Shown here one piece after another: positions 33,425-43,515 of a DNA stretch of 64,000 bases. Below the pieces are notes generated by a model. That model did not search any database. It was not told where the DNA came from and worked only from the letters and a program-made list of their open reading frames with translations. The stretch comes from Acanthosepion esculentum (taxonomy: Eukaryota > Mollusca > Cephalopoda > Sepiida > Sepiidae), in assembly GCA_964036315.1 (NCBI GenBank), contig OZ038496.1, forward strand, positions 19,076,685-19,140,684, in the 5' to 3' direction. The position numbers and the translations under genes are program-made. Positions within the stretch are counted from its first letter, which is position 1, and each line of letters begins with the position of its first letter.

Positions 33425-34115
33425 CTTGAATTGGAATGAAAGCAGTGATGACATTTACCCTGAAACCAGATGTTTACACTTCCCGGGGCAGACACTGATA
33501 TCAGATGACATGTCGATCTGCAGAAATTCTTCGCTCAGGCCAACTTGCGCCTGGTTTCTTTGATGAATGCAAAGTCTACAAATCAGAAACACCTCCCCAG
33601 ATGCAGTCGGGTCAACCACGTGTCTACATTGGCAAGTCAGTCACTGATATCAGATGAAGTGTAAATCTGCACTCCGTGGCTAGGAGGTCTTCTCTCAGAC
33701 CAAATTGCTAATGCATCTTGTTTTCTCTCAGGTTAACTCACTAATGCACTCAACTTCTTTCATGTATGCAAAGTCTGTAAAACAGAAACTTTGATATGGA
33801 ATTGGAATGAAAGCAGTGATGCATCTACCCTGAATGCATCAGAAAAATTCAGGATGTGGAGTTAGTTAATACCAAACACTTCAATTACCTAAGACATTGT
33901 TTAGATCCAGTGACTAGACCCAAAGAGTTGTGAGTTCAATACCAGGCCACAGCAGCGGTGAACCAAAAACTTGAATAGTTGAGTTAAAGGGAAATAACTG
34001 AGACATTCAGAAGAGGCATGGCATTGAAACTAGAACAATCTACCCCTGTGGACGAACATTTCAAATACCTTTGCATATGGATTAGTTATCTTAAATTTAG
34101 TATAGGAGATAAGGA
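33425..34115 (+). mobile_element. LINE-C fragment with internal duplication and a SINE-C insertion
   Basis: Matches the minus-strand copy 41395-41790. 34055-34115 encodes HFKYL..WISYL-like residues, typical of the end of an RT-like ORF (…FKYLGIWI…). Two diverged versions of a block with 'cactgatatcagatga' lie at about 33493 and 33637, indicating a tandem duplication of roughly 145-180 bp. Interrupted at 33891-34054. Confidence 0.6.
33891..34054 (+). mobile_element. SINE-C, 3'-truncated, inside LINE-C
   Basis: Contains the family's 'gatccagtgactagaccc' and the B-box-like 'tgtgagttcaataccagg'. It ends at 'ctacccctgtggac', where full copies continue. The 16-bp flanks aacacttcaattacct (33875-33890) and aacatttcaaatacct (34055-34070) are a TSD with two mismatches. 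Confidence 0.85.
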
Positions 34116-34129
34116 AATTAAACATAGTA

Positions 34130-34283
34130 CAGTGTAACCCGGATATAAGAGCGATTATCTCTGGTCCCAAATTAGAGCCTGTGTTAATAAAACAAAATAG
34201 ACCAAACCCGGATATAAGAGAAACCCGGATATAAGATACTTCTTCTCCGGTCCCGACAACTCTCTTATATCCGGGTTACACTG
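34130..34283. mobile_element. Tigger/pogo-like MITE, 154 bp
   Basis: The termini are inverted: 'cagtgtaacccggatataag' on the left and its complement on the right, with TA on both flanks (34128-34129 and 34284-34285). The terminal motif 'acccggatataag' is also repeated twice internally as direct copies at about 34206 and 34223. CAGTG..TATA termini with a TA target fit pogo/Tigger-type Tc1-mariner MITEs. Confidence 0.9.
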
Positions 34284-34599
34284 TATAGGTTTTGCTTGAG
34301 ATAGTTTTGCTCATCATTGCAAATTACTAAAAAGACAAAACATTATCATAAAAGTTTGAGTTCTTTTTTTAAATAGACTCATCTTTTTGAGGCCTTCCTA
34401 ACAGTGTCATGCATGGTACCAAACCTGTTTAGAAATATGAAGATTTTTAAAATTCAGATATTTGCAGGATTATTGTTTATTATTTTTCAATTGTTTTCTT
34501 GTTCTTTGGCTACCATAACCTCTCAGTTACAATGGGATAAGAAATTGATAAAATAATCATAAAGTAAACTATGTTACTCATGTGAAGAAGGTCAAGATG

Positions 34600-34800
34600 G
34601 AAAATGCAGAAATAAATATGAATAAGCCTGTAAAAAAAAGGGTAAAAAGAGATGGAAAGAAGAGGAAAAGAGAAAGAAGAAAGTAAAAAAGAAAGAGGAA
34701 TGTGAAGGAGGAGGTAGAGGAGAAAGAAGAGGAAAAGAGAAAGAAGAAAAGAATAATTAAAAATGGAGGAAGAGAAAGAAAAGGAAGAAAATCAAGGAAA
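34600..34800. repeat. Polypurine (GA-rich) tract
   Basis: About 200 bp of plus-strand AAGAAAGAGGA-type sequence. The minus-strand 100-codon Phe/Leu/Ser frame is a composition artefact. Confidence 0.85.
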
Positions 34801-35154
34801 ATTTTTAAGGTTGTCAAAAGCAACCAGAAGAAATAAATCTTTTGATTGAGTAAACACATGGCATGGAGGTATTGAATCAAATAATTTCAAGTGACTCATT
34901 AATCCTGCTCACCTGATACACCATTTTTGATTTGAGCTTGAGTTTACACTTAAAAAATTGTCTGGCAGTAATATTAATGTATAAATTATTGTCAGTTATT
35001 ATTCATTTTTGACAAGTATTTCTTTCATTTTATGTCTGTTATTTTTTTATTACACTAAAAGTATTAGATATTAATATATTGTCATAAATAAAACCTTGTT
35101 GTTACCATTCATTTTTGACTAGTATTTCCTTTATTCGAATTTCAGTTTTTCTTG

Positions 35155-35545
35155 ATTTTTTTAATCATTTCACCCCATAAAAGGCAGTAAAGCTACTGAG
35201 AGTTACTGAGAGTGAAAGAATAAGGAAAACACAAAGATTATTAAGGAGTGAGAACAATAAAAGAAGAGGAATTAAGAAGACAGTACATAACGATTGACAT
35301 TACATTTCAATTTTTGAAGATCAAAATTGGCTGAAAAGAAGGTAAAAGAAAGTTCCACAACTGAGAAGTGCAAGAAAAGAAATTGTTAGCATAGAACTTA
35401 TGGTTACATCTTACCAATTCAAATGTAACATGTTGAGACTTGGCAACTAGTACTGCTTTTAATTTCATAAAGTCTACGTAGCATAGAGGAAAATTCATCA
35501 GAAAAATTACCATGAAAAAATTTATAGAAAAGGCAAGAGTTGCAT
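35155..35545 (-). mobile_element. LINE-A 3' end, 5'-truncated
   Basis: The plus strand shows the inverted 3' signature 'ttaatcatttcacccc' at 35161. The C-terminal frame 35513-35307 contains DFMKLKAVLVAKS and CNHKFYANNFF, as in the copy at 44741-45230. A TA microsatellite (35570-35608) follows. Confidence 0.85.
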
Positions 35546-35566
35546 TTTAATAACTAGTAGAATTTT

Positions 35567-35569
<3 letters not shown>

Positions 35570-35608
<39 letters not shown>
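35570..35608. repeat. (TA)n microsatellite
   Basis: Pure TA run beside LINE-A. Confidence 0.95.
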
Positions 35609-35609
<1 letters not shown>

Positions 35610-36535
35610 CCTCTGTCTACCTGTTTGTTTGTTATCGAACTCTTCCCAGTGTTTTGGAGATTAGATAAGTATATTTCATTTTGATCAAACGGGATTCCCG
35701 AGGGGCACAACTGCCCCCAGTGAAAATATTTTTCCTTTGATTTAAATTAAATTTAAATTTGAACCAAGGAATGTCTCCTATCCAAAATATAGAAGGAGAA
35801 AACCAGAAGATGGAGGTCACACTGGCAAGATCAAAATGAGACAATATGGATGTCAAGTTGAACAAGAAATGACCAGTCAGTAGTGCCTTACAATACCTAT
35901 TTGTTGTTACAATTCAACTGTCATATCAATGTTGAAATCTGCTCATCAATCCATTCAATCAAGTATTGTATCAAATACAATATATCATTGTCTGAAGGGT
36001 TCCAACTGTTCTGCTAAATTCTAGTTCCTCCAATTTTTCCATCTTCTTTGAGAAATTATTATTATTATGAAATTCTTATTACTACAGTCACCTCTCTATC
36101 TTGGTTATTACATTTGGTAGTCAAATTAGTAAAAGAGTGAGTATTGACTATTATTATTATTAGTCAAACATCTTTCTTTTTGCCACACTTGTGTCTCAGA
36201 TTGTTGAAAGAGTGATTAACTCTAATAAGAAAAAAACAAAGTACAAAACAAAAAACACACATACAAAAAACAAAGCTACTTGCAAATATCAATACACCTT
36301 TCTTGCATAAATATTCAGTATATGTCAAACACCTGAAGTAGATGGAGTGCAGAGCAACTGTAATATTGTAATACTAATCACAAAGATGAGGACAATAGTC
36401 TCCGTGTAAATAATCTAAATAAGATTGATTTGTTTTTTATGTCTTATGGACCTTTTGCGAGTCATTTAAAGCCAAAAAATATTTTTAGATTGTAAGAATT
36501 TTTGGAGATTATAATGATTTACTGATAAAAGTCCA
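35610..36535. other. AT-rich spacer
   Basis: A small GC-richer patch near 35690-35720 and (ATT)n traces at 36057 and 36150. No gene recognised. Confidence 0.55.
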
Positions 36536-36539
36536 ACTA

Positions 36540-36852
36540 ATTAACCCATAGCTTGGCGGACAATATGTGGATTCATACCTTTACCAAGAGTATTTGCATG
36601 TAAGTGAATATAATGACATTGTCATGTTCGTCCACATCAAATAATGGATGGATATGACAATGCTGGAACTCCTGAAAGCCGCTGCCAACAAATCATCCTG
36701 AAGGAGGTTGTATGTTTCTTGTGTTCCCATCACCCACCCCGCATTGATTGAAGCAGTCATGGGATTGATGATGATGAATATAATGAACCTGACTGAAATT
36801 TGGCTCTCTGATTTTCAAATCTCAACTTATCCATTACACCACCCATATATCC
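36540..36852 (-). mobile_element. SINE-A tRNA head and body, downstream part of a 5S-tRNA composite
   Basis: On the minus strand, directly after the 5S-derived 3' end: 'gggtggtgtaatggataag' (A box region) and 'cagagagcc' followed by a decayed B box. After an inserted 158 bp (36617-36774), the body 'cacttacatgcaaatac' and 'agctatgggttaattag' resumes. The order and spacing match SINE-A at 32847, apart from the insert. Confidence 0.8.
36617..36774. mobile_element. 158-bp insert with 12-bp TSD, unknown class
   Basis: Flanked by the perfect 12-bp direct repeat 'tgaatataatga' (36605-36616 and 36775-36786), which occurs only once in uninterrupted SINE-A copies. The first 46 bp can fold into a hairpin ('cattgtcat' to 'atgacaatg'). 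It is more GC-rich than the surroundings, with 'gccgctgcc' and 'cacccaccccgc'. No known head or tail recognised. Confidence 0.7.
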
Positions 36853-36971
36853 AAGCTTACAGCACCTGGTATTCCCAAGTGGTCACCCATCTAGGTACTG
36901 ACTAAGATCAATATTGCTTAACTTCAGTGATTGTGTGAGAACCAGTGCATCAATGTGATATAGCCATAAGC
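36853..36971 (-). pseudogene. 5S rRNA-derived sequence, full length
   Basis: The minus strand aligns end to end with eukaryotic 5S rRNA. It has a 'ggctatatcaca'-type 5' arm, 'gaagttaagcaatattg' (internal A box region), 'cagtacctagatgggtgacc' (C box region), 'cttgggaataccaggtgctg', and 3' end 'taagctt'. Substitutions are spread along the length (for example 'cagcgaa'-type positions replaced), so it is not a functional gene. It abuts the tRNA-type SINE head without spacer, in the same orientation. The frame 36708-36905 crossing it is spurious. Confidence 0.88.
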
Positions 36972-37394
36972 TAATGTTAATAAGAAATTTTCAGTCTCTT
37001 CTCAGAACTGACTTTAAAAATTTTCATTTGATTTTAAAAAGTTTTATCATTGAGAATGCTAACACTCGGTTTAATCAAATTTGATGACAATAGAAAAACT
37101 ATCAGAAATATCCTTTTCTCTTAGCGATCAGTCTAGCCTGTACATAAATCATTGTCAACTAATGATGCCATCATATTGTGCTATTACCATTTGCAACAGA
37201 TTGTGGACTCATGTCACTTAATTATTTTTATTTTATTTTCATTTAATATTCAGTCACTATTAGATTTTTTTTTTAGGTCTTACCATCCCTGTGAATGGTA
37301 GGCTGTTAGAAGATAGTAGCTTGTATACAAGATACCTCTCTAGATATATTGCCACTCAAGGTTAAATAGCTTCTATTTGCCCATAAGATGAGAA

Positions 37395-37600
37395 CATAAT
37401 ATCGTTCGAGTTGATGGCTTCCAGACAGCTTCATCTACCAGGCTTGAGTTAATCCATGATTTGGCTTTCAAGCACTTCCCAATAGTGTGCTATGCTGGGA
37501 TTGTCTCCACAATTATGAAGAACCTCTTTTACAAGATGAGATTTGAACTCAGTTTTTATGGTTGGAATGTTAATACTCTAACCACTTGTCCATGCACCCA
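37395..37600 (-). mobile_element. SINE-B 5' part
   Basis: On the plus strand, 'ttccagacagcttcatctacc', 'tcaagcacttcccaatagtg', then 'gatttgaactcagtttttat' and 'taaccacttgtccatgc' give the inverted B and A boxes in the correct order. Confidence 0.8.
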
Positions 37601-37799
37601 ATAACCACATATGTAATATTTCTTTTTAAGAGCTATTTCATTTGAATTTTGTATCTGTTAGACTGCTTTAAAAATTTGATATTAAATAATCCAACAACAG
37701 TTGACATATAGTAAGATCAACCAACCTAAATTGAACTGCATTTTAAAGATGGTTAATCAATGGGGTCAGTTTTTACATGTTCTACAATTTGAACAAATT

Positions 37800-39320
37800 A
37801 TCTGTGTTTCTTTTAGTCTCTCTCTGTCTGATCCTATCTCTCTATTTATTGCAGTCTCTTCATATTTATTTTTCTATCTCAGTTATTCAAATTTATCTAT
37901 CTGTCTATCTATTTATCACAGTCTGTTCATATCTATCTATCTATCCATCCCAGTCTGTTCATATCTATCTATCCATCCCAGTCTGTTCATATCTATCTAT
38001 CTGTTTATTTATTCTTCATATTTGTTAATCTCTCCATCTCTCTTGGTCTGATAATGTTTAACACCTTTTTTCTTTTTTCACTCCAGAGAAACCTCTGTGG
38101 GTCTAACAATGAAAAAGTGATTTACAATTAACAATATCTCCAGTTTTGCAGACATTTCCTTTGTAGAGGAAGTCTGTGGGAGTGCAAGCTAAGCTATATA
38201 AGTTTAAACTATTCACAAATAATACTGACCAGCCATTTCGCTAACTCTGTCAGGAATTCACTCAAATGGAATGTAATGCATTAAGCAAATAAACAAGAAT
38301 CCATTGATTCAGTTCTTGTCCACACTTTCTAACAACCATTCCTCTTTCTTCATTTTTCTCTTTCTGATTTTTCTAATTTTCCCTCTCTTTCTTTTTAATT
38401 CATTCAGTGAACTTCTTCCTCTCACAATGAATGAAACAGACCTGCCTTTCGCATTAAGATTTTTCTATATATTTTACCCTGATTTCTTTTCGTTCTTTGT
38501 TTAATTGTACCTCCTCTGCAAAAATCACTCCAGACCCAACAACAATTAGATTTCTTCTGTTATTCTCTCCATTTTTCGTTCTCTGTTTTTGTATTTCATT
38601 CTCTACTAATTTTTTTTTATTTGGGAGCCACTTTCAAGTCTCTCCTTGATGATGGTTTTCTCTCTCTTTCCATTTATTTACTGTATTCTTTGTTTGTCCT
38701 TGTCTCTCTTTTTATTTCATCTCGCTTCCTTCCCTCTACATATTTTTCAATGAGTTCTTCAGTCTTCTCTCTCTCTCACACCAGTTTCTTTGTCTTCTTG
38801 CTTCTTTCTTCATCCCAAACACAGTCTCTCTCTGTTTAATTTTCTCTTTCTTTTCATCACTTTTCCTTCTTCCCAATGTCTTATTCAGTTTCTCTCTCTC
38901 TCTACCCTATGATTTTCTATTTGTCTTACTTTTTTCTTCATCCCAATCTCACATTCAGTCTCTCTCTCTCTCTCTTTTTTTCTCTTTTTTCTTCCCTTTT
39001 TCTGTTGATTAAAAGAAATATCTCTTTTCAAAAACTCTTTCATTTTCAATTTCTCTTTTTAAATATCTCCCCTATGCATATAATCTCTCTCTCCTCCACC
39101 TCTCTACCTTTAAGTCTCACTCTTTTTTATTCCCTCTCTCTCTATTTCAAGCTTACTTTACATCCATTTTCATTCCTCCACTTTATTAATCTCTTTATCT
39201 CTGCTTCTTCCTCTTCTTCATTTACATTCTCATCTTTTTTTTCATTTTCTTATTGATTCTTTTTTATTCATCTCATGATTATCATTCTTTCTCTCCTTAA
39301 ATACCTCTCTTTGTTTATAT
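37800..39320. repeat. Long polypyrimidine region with (TCTA)n and (TC)n
   Basis: Over 1.4 kb of mostly C/T on the plus strand. It starts with TCTA/TCTG tetranucleotides (about 37890-38010, including 'cagtctgttcatatctatc' three times), then TC- and TTTC-rich DNA, broken by a mixed segment at 38080-38300. Ser/Phe/Leu-rich plus-strand frames reflect composition only. Confidence 0.85.
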
Positions 39321-39324
39321 TTCT

Positions 39325-40080
39325 GAGGTGAGGTATTGTAACTATTCAAATCAAGTTGATTTTTGTCTTCATCTTTATTGCCATATTCACAACGTTTCAG
39401 CCATTGTACACGCCCTATAAACTAAATAAGGGATTTGGTTTGAAATTCCAACATAAGCCGAAGAGAAGGCCGAAGCATACAACGGCCAAAACGTAATAAA
39501 TATGGTGACAAAGATGAGGATAATAGTTCGAATAGTGTAAAAAGTGCAAGTAATATTACTTACACTATTTACATTGTTCATACTGTTGTCCTCATCTTCA
39601 TTGTCATTTTCACAATGTTTCGGCCATTGTATGCTCCAACCTTCTTCAGGCGATATATGTTGGAATTTCAAATTGAACCCTTTATTTAGTCCACTGGTGT
39701 AAATTGTTCTCATTCCACATGCCATAACTTTTCTGGATATCTCAGTTTTCAGTTCATTTCCTTTAGTAACTAAACTCTCCAAGCTTTTTTTTTTTTTTTT
39801 GGTTCACCTCTGCAGTAGCCTGATATTGAATTCACAACTCTTTGGATCAAGTCACTGGATTACTTCAACCACTGCTTTTATCCTTGGACACGTGGCTCAG
39901 TGGATAAAAAAGACATGGCACATGGAACTAGAACAATCTACCCCAGTGGACAAAATAAAGTGTTTGGTTTGAAATTCCAACATATATCACCTGGAGAAGG
40001 CCGGAGCATACAATGGCTGAAACATTGTGAACATGGCAATAAAAATGAGGACAATAGTCAGAATGATGTAAATAGCTGCC
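39325..40080. mobile_element. SINE-C array in alternating orientations
   Basis: The 'gaca-atg..gccgaaac' tail and 'gaactagaacaatctacccc' body of SINE-C occur as minus (39360-39415), plus (39425-39545), minus (39560-39890, with B-box-like inverted 'attgaattcacaactctttg') and plus (39890-40080). The third carries a poly-T run at 39785-39800. The head of the last is 'ggacacgtggctcagtggat', an A-box-like sequence. Confidence 0.8.
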
Positions 40081-41050
40081 CTCTGTTTTTTTCACTCATT
40101 TCCATTATGCCATTTTATTTCTCTATTTTTCTGTTTTTTCTCTATATACATTTTTCATTCCTTTCTCTCCTTCATCTTATTCTCTCTCATTGATTATTTT
40201 TTCCTTTCCATGTATTTCTTTTTCCAATTTTCATCTACTTTAGATTTCTTTCTTGCTAAATTTTCTTCATTTAAAAAAGAAATTATCTATTTATTCTTAG
40301 CTTTTTTCCATACTTGACACTCGTTTGTCTTTCCTGCCTTCAATACTCCTTCTCTCCCTTTTATTCTTTACTGAAAGCTTTTCCTCCATCTTTAATATTT
40401 TTTGTATTCTTTCCGCCATCAGTTTCAAGAGTCAGTTGTTATCTTCATATCAAGATTTCACTGTTTCCAAAAGTTAATAGCTGATTCTGTTTCCAGCTTG
40501 TCTTATTCAATTTAGACCGTCCTTATTCAATTATCCTCAGCTCTCTTTTCATACCCTACAAAATTGATTAGCCAATAATACGTCACTTGTGGAGTTTTTG
40601 CAGCACAAATAAAATGCAACGCCATAGTTAAATGGGCCATATTCAAATGCTTGATGATTTTCATGAATGACTTCACTGGCATCCTCGGTGGATTCTCGGA
40701 ATGATCCGATTCACAAGTGTCTTATATGGATGGATTGATTTACCAAATTTGAATTGAGGATAACCAAAATATAGAAAGGCACAACAACCAAACTGGATAT
40801 CGTGATAGATATTGACTGAACAGCATTCTTTTTCTGTTAAAAAACGAACAGACATGCACATGCAAGCATACATACAAGGTGTCTTGGGAAGAAATGTCAA
40901 ATTTTTAAAGAGGGATTAAAAATGCTACAAATATTAAATTTCCTTGAAAAGGAAAAGGCAATATTATTGTCATTATTAACAATGACAAAAAGACATGCCC
41001 AAACAAAACATCCATGTTAAAGTTTTAATCTGACAAGGCTCTTTATGGAT
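40080..41050. other. Pyrimidine-rich then mixed spacer
   Basis: C/T-rich to about 40430, then ordinary AT-rich sequence. No gene recognised. Confidence 0.55.
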
Positions 41051-41079
41051 ATGACTCAAGTTTTTGGTATCTGTCTATA

Positions 41080-41385
41080 TCTCAAAGATGAGGTATTATG
41101 ATTACTTGTATTATTTACATTATTTAGACTGTTATCCTCATCTTCATTACCATATTCACAATGTTTCGGCCATTGTATGCTCCGGCCTTCTTCAGGTAAC
41201 TGGAATTTTGAACTGAACCCTTTATTTAGTCCACTGGGGTAGATTGTTATAGTTCCATGTGCCATGCTCTACTGGATGTCTCAATTATTTCCTTTTAACT
41301 CAACTTTCCAAGTTTTGGTTCACTACTACTGTGGCCTGGTATTGAACTCACAACTCTTTGGGTCTAGTCACTGCATCTAACCAAT
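41080..41385 (-). mobile_element. SINE-C, near full length
   Basis: On the minus strand: 'gtgactagacccaaagagttg' region, B-box-like 'gagttcaataccaggcc', 'actataacaatctacccc', 'gaagaaggccggagcata', then tail 'cattgtgaatatgg' with 'gatgaggataac'. It is the clearest reference for the family body. Confidence 0.82.
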
Positions 41386-41389
41386 ATCA

Positions 41390-41970
41390 TAAGTTAATAT
41401 TTTATCTTTGTAGCAATTTGCAATGTTGTGGAAAACTACAAGTGCAGCCTATTCTGTACTTAATTTCCTTATCTCCTATACTAAAATCTTTGATAACTTA
41501 TCCATATGCCAAGGTATTTGAAGTGTTTGGTATTGACTAACTCCACATCCTGAATTTTTCTAATGGTTTCAAAGTAGATGCATCACTGCTTTCATTCCAA
41601 TTCCATCTCATAGTTTCTGTTTTGTAAACTTTGTATACATCAAAGATGCCAGGTGCATTAGCGGGTTGACCTGAGAGAAGACCACCTAGCCACTGAGTGC
41701 AGATTCACACTTCATCTGATATCAGTGACTACCCCTAGTAATGTAAACATGTGGTTAACCCAGCTGCTTCTAGGATGTGCACACATGGGAAAAACAGTAT
41801 TGATCCACCTGAGAGGAAATAAAAAAATTTATTACCTCCACAATAGAATATTGGGTCTTTGTTCAGAGGAGGCCCTAGGGTCACACACCCACTGATTGAT
41901 AGTAATTGAGTAAGTCCAGAGTTGAAGAAAATGTAATGTTTCTTATATGAGATTAAGTCTTGAGCTCTCA
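41390..41970 (-). mobile_element. LINE-C fragment, uninterrupted
   Basis: Complement of 33660-34115 without the SINE-C. 'aggtatttgaagtgtt' at 41512-41527 is the single-copy target. The minus-strand peptide pieces KYLGI.ISY and GCTCSFPQHC belong to the end of an RT-like ORF. Frames are broken. Confidence 0.6.
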
Positions 41971-42304
41971 TTAAAATATAAACTTTGTTCTTTGAAGAAA
42001 ATTGTTTAAGCAGAAGAGATTAATTTAGCTCTATTAATTAAATTTTTTATAGTGACAAGGACATTCACTATTCTAGTAAAGAAGGCAGGAGTTGCTAAAA
42101 GAAATATTCAAATGTAATTTTGTTCTTAATGTTACATATGAAATAAATATTAAAAAAAAACATCCACTTCTTAAATATCTTTATCAACTCTCATCGTAAG
42201 AATTTTATTACCTCTCTCAATAAATAAATAAAAATAACACTTGCCTTCTTAATTATTAAACTGAATATTTTCATTGGCTTTAAATAGCTGTCATAAAAAC
42301 AATC

Positions 42305-43515
42305 TGGCAATTTTTTGGGCCTGCAAAAAATGGTGTATTAAAAAGGAAGATTAATCCCTTAACACTGTTGTTACTGTATACACTTTTGACTCCCTTGGTA
42401 GTATTTATTTTTTTTTTTTTTTAAGCATATCACCCCAAGCAAGGCTGGAAGCCACTAGCATGCAAGGGGTTACAGAAGGTTTGGAGGAAGAGCAGATAGA
42501 AGTGGTAAAGGAGAGGATGTGGAGAAAGATAGTGCATCGATCAAGGCAAGAGGGTTACAGAAGATTTGGAGCGAGAGCAGATAGGAATGAAAGGTGAAAG
42601 TATGTGGAGAAGGGAAGTGGATAGATCAAGGCAACTGGAGATGTCGATTGACGTTAAACTTAAATAGTTGGAGATTATATTTGTCAGGGAAATAGGAATA
42701 AGGAAGGGAGTTCCACAGGTGAGATGTGCGAAACATGAAGCTATTGGAGTAGAAGAGACGTCTACATCTAACAGTTTCAATGGTGAAGGGGTGGGAACGG
42801 GATGCCAGCCTCGTAGGACGTTTAAATTCACAAGGCCTAGGAATCAGCGAAAGCAGCTCCTCGGAGCAATTACCGTGAAAGTATTTGTAAAAAAGACAGA
42901 GCGAGGCAATGGCGTGTTATATGAGAGAGAGCGACTGCAGACGAGATGACAGATCAGGGCCAATTACATTGCATATCCGTCTCTGGATCTTATCAAGAAC
43001 CCTGAGGCAAACAGCAGGGGCTCCATACCATATATGGCAGCAATACTCCATGCAAGGGCGAATGTTTACAAGATTATAAAAATATGTGAAGCATATGCAA
43101 CACAATATTTATGATTTACATTTTTTAAAGAAACAAATTAGAAAGAAAATCTTTTTATTGAAAAACAACTGCAGTGCAATATTTCTTTCTTTAATGCAAT
43201 ATGAAAATAGGACCTGTTTCAAGAATGCATCCCACATTTACCTGGGATTGAAACAAAAATGAGTCTCAGTCTCCTGAAAAAGTTTTTATTCATAATTTTA
43301 TAAAAACATTAACGAACTATTGACAATTCTCAAGAAAAAATAAAATATATAAATCGAATTTCATATGTTTGGGTTTTATTAAAATTCTAATCATTGCTTT
43401 TTAAAACAATAAATATTGCCGAGGGAGTCAAAAGTGTTTACACTAATAGTGATATCAAAGAGATAACTGTCCTTATGAGACACCATTTTTTGTGGGCACA
43501 AAGGTTAAATATTGT
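42305..43515. repeat. Rep-A inverted pair surrounding LINE-A
   Basis: Plus-oriented Rep-A at 42305-42407 continues at 43064-43250, after the LINE. A minus-oriented copy at 43370-43515 has 'attctaatcattgcttttta', 'ttgccgagggagtcaaaagt' and 'cctt...gagacaccattttt'. The pair could form a large stem-loop. Confidence 0.7.
42408..43063 (-). mobile_element. LINE-A 3' end with poly-A, CpG-rich (younger) copy
   Basis: A run of 15 T at 42408-42422 is the antisense poly-A. 'atatcaccccaagcaaggc' is the inverted 3' signature. The minus frame 42831-42541 covers CGTPFLIPISLTNI and downstream. The 3' region is duplicated ('gggttacagaag' at about 42470 and 42549). More intact CpG than in other copies suggests a later insertion. 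It sits inside Rep-A between 'ggtagtattta' and 'ttacaagattataaaa'. Confidence 0.88.

Noticed and set aside
34578..34880. 100-codon Phe/Leu/Ser-rich minus frame resembling a membrane protein
   Set aside because: Encoded by a polypurine tract; hydrophobicity follows from TTC/CTT codons only.
36708..36905. 65-codon plus frame starting MYVSCVPITHP
   Set aside because: Crosses the 158-bp insert, SINE head and antisense 5S sequence; not a gene.
38876..39256. 126-codon plus frame resembling a multi-pass membrane protein
   Set aside because: Falls within the C/T-rich tract and has no start context or homology.
39387..39782. 131-codon minus frame containing a plausible peptide
   Set aside because: It reads through two opposed SINE-C copies; the same peptide pieces occur at 39900-40193 and 41265-41056 because of the SINE.
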